Part shown: piece after piece, positions 47,397-57,948 of the stretch | Position numbering within the stretch: the first letter of the stretch is position 1 | How the letters are laid out: every line of letters begins with the position of its first letter | NCBI RefSeq assembly: GCF_046630445.1 | Contig: NC_092333.1 | Span: 706,381,501 to 706,445,500 of the forward strand | Length of the DNA stretch: 64,000 nt | Reading direction: 5' to 3' | DNA from: Rutidosis leptorrhynchoides | Taxonomy: Eukaryota; Streptophyta; Magnoliopsida; Asterales; Asteraceae | Position numbers and translations under genes: made by a program | The notes under the pieces: generated by a model | What the model was told of the DNA's origin: nothing | Database searches by the model: none | Seen by the model: the letters and a program-made list of their open reading frames with translations, nothing else

Positions 47397-47760
47397 AACA
47401 CGTCTAGTTGTAGTTGAATCATTTCTGGTAGCAAAATTTTGGCAAGTGTTATGTGGCAAAAAATTTGGCGGGTATATTAGTTGAAATATTATAAATTTTA
47501 ACCAGGGTTAACCAATGGAACACGTCTAATTGAACTAACAGAACACGTCTAATTGAACTAATGGAACACGTTTAATTACAACTAACGGAACACGTCTGAT
47601 TGCAACTATCAGAACACGTCTAAATGAGAGTTTTAAGACCGATTCCTTGAGCTGTTCTAATTGACATCGACCAATTAGTGCTATCACATATAGACGTGTT
47701 GGAAAACACGTCGAAAAAACTTTTTTTTAACACGTCTTAATGGCGATTTTTGTAGTAGTG
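47397..47760. mobile_element. CACTA (En/Spm) transposon terminus
   Basis: The right end at 47760 reads, on the minus strand, CACTACTACAAAAATCGCC, a typical CACTA terminal inverted repeat. Inside it AACACGTCTAATTG or close variants recur at about 47397, 47519, 47543, 47566, 47589, 47613, 47706 and 47730, four intervals being about 24 bp; these are subterminal repeats bound by the transposase in this superfamily. The next three bases (TGA, 47761-47763) would be the target duplication. The partner end was not found, so the left limit is only that of the visible repeats. Confidence 0.75.
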
Positions 47761-47763
47761 TGA

Positions 47764-48015
47764 AGAAGGAGAAAGATTTGAAAGGTAATAAATTAAAATA
47801 AACAAATTTTAAATAATTATGATTTAAGGGTATGCTGGGAAGTTACACATATTAATGGTGAACAAGTACATTGACTCCTCCAAGTGTTGTTAATGAGTTT
47901 ATACATGAATATAAAATTACTCGTTGTCCACAAATTACAAAAGTTTACGTTAATAACCTATAGATTTAAAAGCTAAAATAAACATACTCATACTAATTAG
48001 TTACGGAGTATAATA
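47764..48015. other. Spacer without genes
   Basis: AT-rich sequence between the CACTA end and the Stowaway MITE. Nothing recognisable. Confidence 0.6.
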
Positions 48016-48017
48016 TA

Positions 48018-48224
48018 CTACCTCCGTCTCATTCCAATAGTCCAGTATTTCATTTTGGGCTGTCCCAAATTAATAGTCCACTTCCATAAATAGAAAGGAA
48101 AGAAGATATTTCATTGGTGGATCTGGAGAGAGAAGATATTTCATTGGTGGAGAAATGAAGTTAGTGGGATTTTCTAAAACTGCGTATTTTTTGTCTGTGG
48201 ACTATTGGAATGAGACGGAGGTAG
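48018..48224. mobile_element. Stowaway (Tc1/mariner) MITE, 207 bp
   Basis: Perfect 26-bp terminal inverted repeats (48018-48043 and 48199-48224) begin CTACCTCCGTCTCATTCC, flanked by TA on both sides (48016-48017, 48225-48226), the Stowaway hallmark. The interior has a 20-bp direct duplication (AGAAGATATTTCATTGGTGG at about 48101 and 48131). No coding capacity. Confidence 0.95.
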
Positions 48225-48957
48225 TAATAAACATAAGGAGACAATTAGATATATATTATTTGTGGTGTAACTTTTGGTCATTTCTTCAAGATGAAAACGA
48301 CATCCTACTCAACTTTACAAAATCACTCCCTCAGCTATCATTCAAACTACAATTTTTCCAAGAGTATAAACTGTCAAATAATTATTCTAATAAAAAACCT
48401 TAACCAAACTTCACCAATATTTTTACTGGGCCGTATCTTCCCGCTCATCAAGCATTAAATTTTTCCGGCACCACTTTTCAACTTGAAATAATTTTATGAA
48501 CACAACGCAACTAACTATACGCGAAACACTCATCTTTTTAAAGAACACTAAACACACCGACATCTAAAACAAGGCTTAACACATGGGCGGTTTTCGCCTC
48601 TGTAAATACATAACGCTACATTAACTATAAATATGCAACCCGAATGATCCCGCTGCAACGCGAGGGCCAATTCGGATCTCGTTATAATGATCTATGAACT
48701 CAAATAAGCAAATAAAACAAAACGTAAGAGTGAATGAGTTTTTAGGGAGGCCAATTACATTATATAAATTTTCAACCCTTAAATATCAAAAAAAGTCATA
48801 CTAGTAGCACAAAAATCAAGGTAGGCCAATGCCCTCCTTTGTCTCCATAAACCTCCGCCTCTGCTCGGGTAATCAAGCTTCCCGAACGCAAAACTTGTTA
48901 CCATGTGAATTGCGCATTATTTATGTGCACCCTCTAGTCACACTCTTTTTTGAACAA
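48225..48957. other. Spacer with a Helitron-family block
   Basis: No gene. The stretch 48600-48670 contains ATAACGCTACATTAACTATA and CAACCCGAATG, an inverted, diverged copy of the sequence at 54915-54970 next to the Helitron 3' end, with a degenerate hairpin but no CTAG end. It is probably a truncated copy of the same Helitron family. Confidence 0.5.
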
Positions 48958-48960
48958 TTT

Positions 48961-49035
48961 GGCATAGCCAGGAATTGAACCCGGGTAGTGTGCTTCATTG
49001 GGAAACTCGGTGGCCACTCAGGCGATTTCGGCATA
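48961..49035 (-). other. tRNA-derived sequence
   Basis: The minus strand has GCCTGAGTGG (A-box-like) and CCGGGTTCAATTCCTGG, a good T-arm with B box, but the acceptor arms do not pair. It is a decayed tRNA or SINE head, not a functional tRNA. Confidence 0.4.
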
Positions 49036-49360
49036 ACAAAGCTTGCCTGATCGTTTAGTCAACGAGACGTACGTAAGTCGACATAGCTCTATTTATATGC
49101 TCTTTTGGCGAAAGAGGACTGTCTATCCAAAGCCCTGCTCTACTTTTTTCATCGAGATTGGGTTGGTGCTCCGAGTTTTCTAACCTAACTCCCAGTTCTA
49201 GTAGTACAAGCTTCATGATGTACACAGTTCAACTTGTATCATACTACCATTCGCCTATTAAATAACCTTTGGTAATCATGAGGGTAGTCTTTTTTTCTTT
49301 TGGTTCCACACGTACTCGAGTTCTAACATTTGAATTTCTCTTACATTCTACGATCCCGAA

Positions 49361-49608
49361 ACAGATCCTATCAAATATTTCACATTTTCTATGAACATCT
49401 CTATTTTAGGTATTCGGGGAATCCTCCTTAATAGACGAAATATTCCTATTTTGTCAATGCCAATTTAATCAATGCTATTAGCTGTGAATTCGAACTTTTT
49501 GGTATTTTGCGTTTCTTCGGATGATATGATGGGTCAATCATTTGCTTCATTGGTTTCAACGGTGGCAGCTGCGGAATCTGCTATTGGGTTAGCCATTTTC
49601 ATTATTAG
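49361..49608 (+). pseudogene. nad4L: Nuclear copy of mitochondrial nad4L (NUMT), 3' truncated
   Basis: Reading from ACA-GAT at 49361 (the edited ACG start in the mitochondrion) the frame matches plant NAD4[21 protein letters not shown], then [31 protein letters not shown]4L is a membrane subunit of respiratory complex I. A TAA lies near 49466, a few codons differ, and similarity ends near 49608, missing about the last 20 codons. Several codons keep C where the mature mRNA has edited U (for example Ser for Leu), so the source was organelle DNA, not cDNA. GC-richer sequence on both sides (about 49040-49810) may be part of the same insertion. Confidence 0.85.
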
Positions 49609-49820
49609 TTGTTGTTTCCATTTGGTAGTTTTTTTTTATCGTTGTTAATATTACCGGCACGACCCATCCAGATTATGTCCGCGGATTGGTAGTGAGAGGA
49701 CTCTTAGTACCTGCATACCCAAAAGGGGGCGCTGGTTAAAACACAAGACTTTTTCTCTTTTTTGCTCTCCCTTAGCCCCCCGAACCGCGCAAAATGGTCG
49801 TCTATTACACGGCTCACTAA

Positions 49821-49824
<4 letters not shown>
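49609..49824. other. Probable flank of the mitochondrial insertion
   Basis: Contains GC-richer pieces (49660-49740 and 49765-49815) unlike surrounding AT-rich DNA. They look organellar but I could not name a gene. Confidence 0.35.

Positions 49825-49882
<58 letters not shown>
49825..49882. repeat. (AT)n microsatellite
   Basis: About 58 bp of TA repeats downstream of the glycine-rich protein gene. Confidence 0.95.
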
Positions 49883-49886
<4 letters not shown>

Positions 49887-49957
49887 CGAAGTTGCAAATC
49901 TATGAACGATTCCATAACAGCCCCCGCCGACGAATAATAGGTACCGCCACTCCAGGC

Positions 49958-49960
<3 letters not shown>

Positions 49961-50042
<82 letters not shown>
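49961..50042. repeat. (AT)n microsatellite
   Basis: About 80 bp of TA repeats. It stays open in all frames and lets the frame of the glycine-rich gene run on to 49704. Confidence 0.95.
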
Positions 50043-50045
<3 letters not shown>

Positions 50046-50234
50046 GTTCACTAGTTTCATTTGAAATTTCACTTTTATTTGATACGGAGTGCTACATATC
50101 GAGCTAGCTAGTACATATTTCTTTCGAAAGAAATCATGCCAATTATTATTACATACATAGTACATATATATATATAGTAGTACGTAATGCACGATTGCAC
50201 GGTGACCATGCATCATGATAACATCAGTATATAC

Positions 50235-51242
50235 TTGGTTTTGAGTTTGTTTGTAAGCAGTTGCCTCTGCAAAAGTAGAGCAACATTTGCATCCTCCTCT
50301 TTGGTTGTATCGTCCACCGCCACAGCAACCATACCTACACCCACCATGTCCACCACCACCACCACCTCCCTGCTGACTGCCACCGTTGTCATGTCCTCCA
50401 CGTCCGCCATCGTTGTCATGTCCTCCACGTCCGCCACCGTTGTCATGACCTCCATGTCCACCGCCGTTGTCATATCCTCCACGTCCGCCACCGTTGTCAT
50501 GACCTCCATGTCCACTACCGTTGTTATATCCTCCACGTCCACGTCCGCCACCGTTGTCATGACCTGCATGTCCACTACCGTTGTCATATCCTCCACGTCC
50601 GCCACCGTTACCATTGTCATGTCCACTCCGTCCACCACCATTGTATTCTCCACGGCCTCGGTCATCAAGTGTACCTGCACCAATCAATGGTAGTCGTCCA
50701 TTTTCATGGTTTTTAATGGAGTTACGATATACACCTAATTTATAAGAAAATTTCTATACAAAAAATAAAAAATAACGTGCAAATGCATACAATATAATTA
50801 AGGTGGACCAACAGAAGTATGAACAGAAGAATATGTATTGTGTTTGATCCATCTTTTATATGACACGTAATTTTGTTTCTGTCTTCTCTCTTAACGTCTC
50901 GTGATAAATAAAATAATCATCATTATCTTAAGAAATGACATTCTTGCTAATCCATAATTACTGTACGATCTACAAATGACGGAACAAATTTGTCACTAAC
51001 TAACTTGTCTGTCATGTAGATTGTGCCACATGTTATCATTATATTGTTAGCTTGAACGATATTTAGTATGAACAAAGTTAAGTCTAATATAATATATTAT
51101 CATATCATATTTTATACGGAGTATATGGTAATGGTATTATTAAAGGTTACTTACTGTCCTTTGCAGCAACTACTTCAGAGGTAATGAGAAGCACAACAGC
51201 AAAAGCTAGAGCAAGAAAAAAGTAAATTTTTGAAGAAGCCAT
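50235..51242 (-). CDS. Glycine-rich secreted protein (GRP3-like), two exons
   Basis: Exon 1 (51242-51155) encodes a signal peptide: M-A-S-S-K then a hydrophobic core to V-V-A-A (about residue 27). The donor is GTAAGT; a 480-bp intron (51154-50675) ends in TTGGTGCAG, and the frame is kept across it. Exon 2 encodes Gly/His/Asp/Asn-rich repeats (units of G-G-x-G-G-H-D-N-G) and a Cys-rich end, C-R-Y-G-C-C then [10 protein letters not shown]. This layout is that of plant GRP proteins such as Arabidopsis GRP3, secreted wall-associated proteins. A TATA box lies at about 51309-51316, 66 bp before the ATG. The usual stop after the Cys-rich end is missing: the frame stays open to 49704, or a second intron starts at GTATAT near 50234. 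The end given is where family similarity stops. Confidence 0.8.
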
Positions 51243-51308
51243 TTTTTATATAAAAGGAAATATTTGGAAGAAGAAGAAGGATGAGGAAACTAGTGTGTTA
51301 TATGTATC

Positions 51309-51316
51309 TTTTTATA
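51309..51316 (-). promoter_or_regulatory. TATA box of the glycine-rich protein gene
   Basis: The minus strand reads TATAAAAA, 66 bp upstream of the ATG at 51242, a spacing that gives a 5' leader of about 35 bases. Confidence 0.6.
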
Positions 51317-51783
51317 CTAAGATTTTAATTTTATGCACGAGAACGTACATAAATTTAGTGTGGTCCATGTATTGGTTGGCTGGTGAAGATTTGTGACAGA
51401 TTTTATTTCCTTTTGACATTCTGCCCCTCATTCAACTCTTATCATATAGGTACATAAATACTTCATCTAAGTTAAAAATATTTACTCATTGTTTCCCAAA
51501 ATTATTTTCTCACTTTTATTTCTATAAATTTTTCCTCTACAATTTTGACTTCAAATACACAGTGTTAGTATTATTGTTTGTGACTTTTTGTTATATAATA
51601 TTTAGAGTTGTAATGCTTTGGATCTAACAATTTGTTTGAAATCTAAGAGATCAATCAGAGCACAACATGTGGTGATACAATGACATGTAAATGAAAAAAA
51701 AAATCAAATTTTCTTTTTTTGTTTCATAAATTCTTTTGTTTAAAAAAAAAATTTTCAAAAAAAAAAAAAAATTATTTAGCCCG
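51317..51783. other. Upstream region of the glycine-rich gene
   Basis: AT-rich with poly(A) and poly(T) runs near 51690-51775. No other gene is visible. Confidence 0.5.
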
Positions 51784-51930
51784 ATTTAGGGTTTAGGGTT
51801 TAGAATTTTGGGTTTAGTCCATAAACCCTAAACCCTAAAATCAAAATCATTCGTAAAACTCAATCTAAACCCTAATTTCTAAACCGTAATTGCTAAATTC
51901 TAAACCCTGGATATAGGGTTTAGGGTTTTG
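51784..51930. repeat. Interstitial telomere-like repeats in inverted arrangement
   Basis: TTTAGGG units at 51784-51802 face CCCTAAA units at 51823-51838, and a second, degenerate pair follows (51865-51930). Both can fold back. Short telomere-like patches of this sort are found between plant genes and may mark repaired breaks. Confidence 0.7.
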
Positions 51931-52309
51931 GGTTAGTTTAGAGTTTATGATGTCAATCACATTTGATCCAAATTTTAGAGTAGTTTTGACTACATGTGAA
52001 AACAAATGATTGTTGAGCCACATGTTGCGCTTTAATTGGTCCTTGAATCTCAACTTAAAAGTTAGAATCATTTGAATATTCCTCATAATATTTAATTAAA
52101 GTTACGCCAATAAAAAATACATTTTATAACCGAACTTATTCATATAAATTTCATCAAATATTATATAACATATATAAAAAATATTTAAAGTCAAAATTTA
52201 AGAAGAAAGACTTTGAAAAATCAAAGGGACGGTTATTTTGAAATGGATGGAGTATTTGTTTTAAATTGTAACTCACGCATCCAACACCTATTAATTCAAC
52301 AATATGTCC

Positions 52310-52384
52310 ACGACGGGGCTTGAACCTCCAATTTTTTTGGTTGAAAGGCTTATCTAATACCGCTAGACTATACTTCCTCTCCAA
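52310..52384 (-). mobile_element. tRNA-derived SINE head
   Basis: Minus strand: TATAGTCTAGCGGTA (A box) and AGGTTCAAGCCCC (B box), with GAGAGGAAG at the 5' side. The anticodon region is not tRNA-like (A-rich). No clear tail was found; sequence downstream (52228-52258) looks like one end of a different MITE. Confidence 0.5.
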
Positions 52385-54885
52385 GACTAACTGTCATATC
52401 AGTGTCACATCATTATTTTCTCACAAAGACTAACCAGGACTAAAGACTCTCAACCATGACATACTTCCTCACAAAAATGAGACCTACTATATTTTAATTT
52501 GTTATAATAAAATACGGATATAGAAGCTAAAGGTACAAGATATATATCTGTGTAATCTGTCCTCAATTATGTTGTAAGTTGTAACAAGACAAAGAGTAGC
52601 ACGAATCATTTCAGGACTAGCAGGCTAAGGCAAACCCATCCAAGCACTCATAGTCCTCATCTAGGGCGAGCAGAACGCATATACCGTTGGGAATGCTCTT
52701 AAGCTCCTTGGTATCAAGTTCAATTTATTTTGTTTTTGGCAACATTCTATATAGGAAGAATCTCATATTTCCTCCTCCTAAAAAGGCAGAAGGTTTTTTT
52801 TTCCAGTGGTTAGGACCTTGAGTTATTACTTATTTCAGAAGGGCTAACACGGATTGTCTTTCCAACGTAAATTTCTGTTAAATAAATGCCTTCCGCTAGC
52901 TGGTTATTGAAAGCCTGTGGAAACTTGTCAATAAACTATAATTTTTTAGCCTTGTCGGATAAGTCGGCTTCTCTCTGGTCGACTAATACTAGATGTATTT
53001 AGCTATTGATCCTCAAAGTTTATGTTGTTATGTGATCGCAACATCAAAAAGAAAGTCTGAATTCCACATAAGTCGGCTCGAAATATTTGATCAAAGGTAT
53101 GCATTTTTTTCAGGTATTGAAATTCTTATACATCATGCATTGAAAAGTTGTATTTTTATGTAATTTGTAAGTTTAGGAGGAAGAAATATAATTTTTCCCG
53201 GTATAAGACAATATTTTGAACTTGATAAGTTGCACAAGACTTGTATTGTAGTGTTAATAATTTTATACGTCATTAAGTTTCACCCATAACGTCCTTAATA
53301 AGGATCAAAGTTCAAGGGGTGAGGAAGTACCTAGTGCGAGAATAGTTAGTTAATGAGACACACTTCCTTTTTTTCCCTTTCTCTTCTCCGACCTTTTTAG
53401 TACACAACACTTTCTCACAATAATTTCCCGTATACACATCTAGTTTCACAACCTTCTACAATGCTTAGAGTAGTCCATATGAGAGTACGTCATGGCTCGC
53501 CATAATCATGGTGTCATAAACACGTAGTTATCATATTTTTAACTATGGATTTTTATAGTGAGAGAAAGGAGTGAGACTCATATGTTTTGAATTGGTTAAA
53601 TCCTATATTTTAGTGCTTACACGTTGTTTATTATATAGGTTTATAGGTTTATTTAAATTAATTATAATATATAATATTGTAGCATTTATTCATTTAATTA
53701 ACAGGAACTTCGTTCGTTCTAAAACAATCGTTCTTTTATTTTACTTTTATTAAAATTAAAATGCACTTAATAAATTTGTTATTATGTTTAACTAAAATTT
53801 GAATTTAGGGTTTGACTAAATCGTGCTTTAAGGGCGGACGATAACAATCAATAAATAGACTCAAAGTTTCTTTTTATAACATAAAATTAATTTATTAAAC
53901 TCATTCATTTTCATATACACATAATAATTAATTATGTTTTACATTAATTTTGAAAGATTTAAATTCATTAAATGTGCTTAACATGTGCTTAAGGTCACAA
54001 GTTAGCTTTTTTTCTTTGGATTTGGCTATCTTGTACCCTAAGAGCGTAACATAAGGATTATTAAATACACTCAATGTTTTCAAATATAACTCAAATTTTA
54101 TTTATTGAACTCATTTCATTTTCATTTATACATTACTATTAATTAATATTCACATCAATTTTAGAAATTTATACTTCATTTAATGTGTTTATCATGTGTG
54201 CATTTTTTAACCCTTTTTCCATTTATTTAATAACTAAATTATTGAGAACAAATACATTGTGGTAACTAAGATGTTTAATTGTGAGGTATTAACAGTTACG
54301 ATGTAATTTCTATAAATGAATAATTATTTCGAGTAATACGTTAATAATTCGTTGTCACATGATTCAAAAATATATATTGCATTTATTACGGAGATAGAAG
54401 TCAATAAAATTAAAGTTGTAACGCTTGTGACAAGTTATTGACTTATTAAGACGTAGCTAGGTAGTAGCCAAAGTGGAATTGTTCACAGCGTCTGATCAAT
54501 CATAAACATACAAATGTGGGTCGGTATTGAGGGCCCACATCCACAGACATTATACAATTCTTAACTACTATTGAGGGCCCACATCCACAGACATTAGAAA
54601 ATAATCCATATCCATTAGTATATTCGTGCCGACGAAATAGAGCTAAAACCAAAACTCACACACTCCGTATCGATTAACACCAGACAAGCTAAATTAAACG
54701 CAATATAGAGATCCTTATTTAGTAAATCATTTTCATAACGATTTTTTAGTAACTCATTATTTAATCACTAATAATGCTATTTTGTTATCCCTAAAAAAGT
54801 CGTCATTAAATTTTGATCATTGTATGATATTAGTGAAGAAAGAAATGGTCACTATAATAACCAATTTTATAAGTTTGGTCTCTAA
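52385..54885. other. 2.5-kb intergenic stretch without recognisable genes
   Basis: No open frame over about 60 codons and no known domain. It has a diverged 200-bp direct duplication (about 53815-54000 and 54040-54215) and a perfect 28-bp repeat (about 54522-54549 and 54565-54592) containing GAGGGCCCACATCCACAGAC. Both look like old repeat debris. Confidence 0.6.
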
Positions 54886-55402
54886 CTAGTAAAGTGACCC
54901 GCGCGATGCCGCGGGGCATTTCGGGTTGCATATTCATAGTTAACGTAGCGTTATATATTTACAGAATTAAAAACGCTTTGCTACGCGTGTGTTTGGATAC
55001 ACGTGGTTAGTACCTAGTATACCTAATGGTCTGTGCGTTTTTAACGCCAGGAAGATTGCGTAAAAAATGAAACGAAACCATCGATATGATATAGGTAGTT
55101 TTGGTTGTTTATTATAAGTGTATGTATATGTATGGAAGATGGCCCGAAGTATTTAGCGGGTCAGGGATTACATTCTGTTTGGAGATTGAAATTCGATTCG
55201 TGTGGAAAATGAACAATGTGGTACTGATTTTGTTTTTCACGATGCACGTATTTTTAATTCTTTCATTGTTGAATCGCTGAATAAAGTTCCCTTTGGTGGT
55301 CTTCAGGTCACATAGAGGAACAAAGCCGGTAACAAATTAGTAAATTAGATATTTTTTTGTTAGTAGCAATATTTTATTGGTTGTGGATGATTTAAAAGGT
55401 AT
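54886..55402 (-). mobile_element. Helitron 3' terminus and adjoining sequence
   Basis: On the minus strand the sequence has a perfect hairpin (CCCGCG, 6-base loop, CGCGGG; 54898-54915), 8 bases, then CTAG followed by T. That is the standard Helitron 3' end (hairpin, then CTRR, inserted between A and T). The 5' TC end was not located; the right limit is only the start of recognisable LINE sequence. No Rep/helicase, so it is non-autonomous or truncated. Confidence 0.65.
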
Positions 55403-56699
55403 TGTTATGGCTTGAGGTTACTCAGATCACTCCCTGATTTTCCTTTATCAAGACAAAGTGGATTTCGGTCCAATCTATTTTAAAATCTTTGATTGTTGGT
55501 TTGACAGAGTGGACTTTGAAGTCACGATTCACGATGGGTGAAGCTAACATCGATCCAAATGTATCATTTGTTTCTAAGTTGCGTATAATCAAGGGAAAAT
55601 TAAAAATATATATTCATCCATCAAGAACCTCAGAAGCTGTTCGAATTAAGGAGATGGGGATTAAAATAGATGCTCTTGATGTGTTGATCGATTCGGGTAA
55701 TGCTACTGCAGAACAGTTAAGAGATCGTAATAATATGTTCCATGAACATGATAAGATAAGTAACTTGGCCTCTCTCGATCTATTGCAAAATTCGTGAATT
55801 AAATGGGACATGGAGGGCGACGAGAATTTGAAATTTTTTCATTGCTCGTTCAAGCATAAACGGAGTCAACAATATATATAAGCATTTATGATTTATGGTT
55901 CATGGGTGGTCGATCTTTGTGCTATAAAGAATAAGTTTTTCGAATTCTTCAAAAATATTTCTTTTCTTGAACGAGATTTTGACGATGTGTAAATTAAGAA
56001 TGCGGTTTGGGATTGCGGTAGTTCCAAGGCACCGGGTCCGGATGAAATCTCGTTCAAATTTACTAAATATTTTTGGGACCTTTTCCAGCACGACATATGT
56101 TGGGACGTCAGAGGTTTTTTTAGTACGTCTGTCATGCCTAATGGGGAAAACTTAATGTTTTTTTCCTTAATCCCCGAGGTGAAAAATCTTTCGCCCAATT
56201 TCTTTAGTTGGTGTTTATTATAAGATCATTACGAAGCTCCTGACGAATCAATTATCTTGCGTCATAAATAAGATTATTTTTCTGGTTCAATCAGCTTTTA
56301 TTCCGAGTCGTCAAATTCTTGACGAACCTTTGATTATGAGCGAAATTATTGAATGCTTCAAGAAGAAAAATAAACAAATGCTCCTATTCAAAGATGATTT
56401 TCAGAAAACTTACGACTCAGTTAACTGGGACTATCTCATATACATGCTTCAACCATTTAGCTTCGCTTCGATGTGGTGCAATTAAAGTTTGAGATGTTTA
56501 AAATCCGCTCGTACGTTAGTTCTAGTCCACGGTAGTCCGACTCGTGAATTTCTGGTAAAAAGGGGGTTACGTCAAGGCGATCCGCTTAGCCCTTTTCTTT
56601 TTATTATTGTAATGGAGGGCCTCCATTTAGCTTTCCATCAAACTTTAGAATCATGTTTCATTCATCGTATCAAAATAGGGACAAATGAACTTTGTTTTT
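55403..56699 (+). pseudogene. LINE ORF2 remnant, first part (endonuclease end to RT)
   Basis: Decayed plant LINE ORF2. Visible pieces, in more than one frame: the endonuclease end with S-D-H-S-L near 55419, then D-F-G-P-I-Y-F-K; a helical linker (55489-55797); the RT start with S-K-A-P-G-P-D-E-I-S-F-K-F (about 56020-56060); and R-G-L-R-Q-G-D-P-L-S-P-F-L-F (about 56555-56600). Many stops and frameshifts. Similarity stops at 56699 and resumes at 57949, where a transposon is inserted. Confidence 0.8.
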
Positions 56700-57049
56700 A
56701 GAGTTTTTATCATATATACCCTTATTAACCTTTAAAATTACATATTTACCCAATTAAATAATATAATATCTAATATAACCAATTTAAATAATAAAACTCA
56801 CATGTATATTCATTTCATTAAAAAAATTAAAAAACCCAATTATATTCCTATTTTGTCCCTAATATTTGTTGAATGATACCATGCAATGATTCAATATCAA
56901 AAAAGACTATAATGCGAAAGATCAAAAGCTTACCGTATTCCTATTTTGTCCCTAATATTTGTTGTATTATATTCCTATTTTGTCCCACATTGTGATAACG
57001 AATCATGAAAGTTTCCATTTCTTTTAAGCAAAAAATATAGTTATACTTT

Positions 57050-57405
57050 GTAACTTCTCAATCCAAATCGGAATTTGACCGGAAAGTTTATTATTTTCAA
57101 CTTCAAAATGAGTCAATTCAACACAGTTTGTGATTGAAATCGAAATCTCACCGGATAATTGATTAACCGATAACTGAAGTTCTTGAAGCATCAACAAGTT
57201 CCAAAAAATATCATGTATCCGGAATACTTCCAGCTAACGAATTCTCCAACAAATCAATCGTAATGAGCTCCTTACACTTTTCGAGCTCAACTGGAATCAG
57301 CCCGACTAAATTGTTTCGTCACGATAAAACGCTTTCGAGCTTTTTAAGCTCTTCGATCAACGTTGGAATCGACCCCGAACATAATTCTGGTACAAATAAA
57401 GATTC
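57050..57405 (-). pseudogene. Captured LRR receptor-kinase fragment in the Pack-MULE
   Basis: Reads on the minus strand as about four leucine-rich repeats of about 24 residues: G-S-I-P-T, then N-N-L-V-G-L-I-P-V-E-L, E-N-S-L-A-G-S-I-P-D, V-N-Q-L-S-G-E-I and N-N-K-L-S-G-Q-I-P. One in-frame TGA and small shifts break it. The phrase L-Q-E-L-Q-L-S-V-N-Q and its order resemble the subfamily XI receptors that include the root growth factor receptors RGI/RGFR; I name that group from memory only. No kinase domain is present. Confidence 0.72.
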
Positions 57406-57415
57406 CATAGTTCAA

Positions 57416-57544
57416 TTATGTTTTGTTCCAATGTGATTTGCCTTCATGTTCTCCACTCTCCAGAACAGCACCATTGTCATTAACAAATTCCAGCTTTATA
57501 TCAACCACAATGCCATCAATACAAATGGCAAACCTTTTTATACC
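57416..57544 (-). pseudogene. Second captured coding-like fragment in the Pack-MULE
   Basis: An open minus-strand frame of 42 codons ends at TAA 57416-57418. It reads R-F-A-I-C-I-D-G-I-V-V-D-I-K-L-E-F-V-N-D and continues to K-S-H-W. Its composition is that of a globular protein exon, but I do not recognise the family. It lies 10 bp upstream of the LRR fragment on the same strand. Confidence 0.4.
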
Positions 57545-57948
57545 TTAGGGCCCATTTATTTGCAATAAATTTCTCTTGTTTCCATCTGAGGTTTTTTAAT
57601 AGTAAATATTATGAGAAAAAGTATTCAAATATTTTCATTTTCCTGTTTAAATAACAGTTTAAATCTCTAAAGAGAAAGACATTTAAAAAAAAAGGAGATT
57701 TATAAATTAATCAAAACCAGCTTTCACGAAACTTGTTATATTGCTTCTAAGTTCTGAAGCTTTGGTTGGTATTATTCAACAAATATCAGGGACAAAATAG
57801 GAAATAAATTATGTAGAAATGGTTTTATTAATGAAATGGGTAAATATGTGAGTTTTAGTGTTTAGATTGGTTATATTTAATATTATATTATTTAATTGGG
57901 TATATATGTAATTTTAAAGTTTAATAAGGATATATATGATAAAAACTA

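Larger units (their letters stand above)
56700..57948. mobile_element. Pack-MULE-like transposon (1249 bp) in the LINE
   Basis: Terminal inverted repeats of about 115 bp (56700-56815 and 57833-57948, roughly 88% alike by eye) start AGAGTTTTTATC and TAGTTTTTATC. The flanks share TTGTTTTT (56692-56699 and 57949-57956), an 8-9 bp target duplication as for Mutator-like elements. Removing the element and one duplication joins the LINE RT frame exactly. The interior carries host gene fragments but no transposase. Confidence 0.8.

Noticed and set aside
49825-50042. CRISPR-like or other spaced arrays
   Set aside because: The repeats here and elsewhere are simple AT tracts or tandem duplications; there are no spaced direct repeats, and the DNA is nuclear plant DNA.
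50187-50693. Thr/Ser/Val-rich plus-strand ORF opposite the glycine-rich gene
   Set aside because: Opposite strand of a GGX-type repeat, which stays open in several frames; the minus strand has signal peptide, splice sites and the family's Cys-rich end.
52228-52258. MITE suggested by GGACGGTTATTTTGAAATGG near the tRNA-like element
   Set aside because: Only one end was found; without the partner repeat and target duplication the element cannot be bounded.
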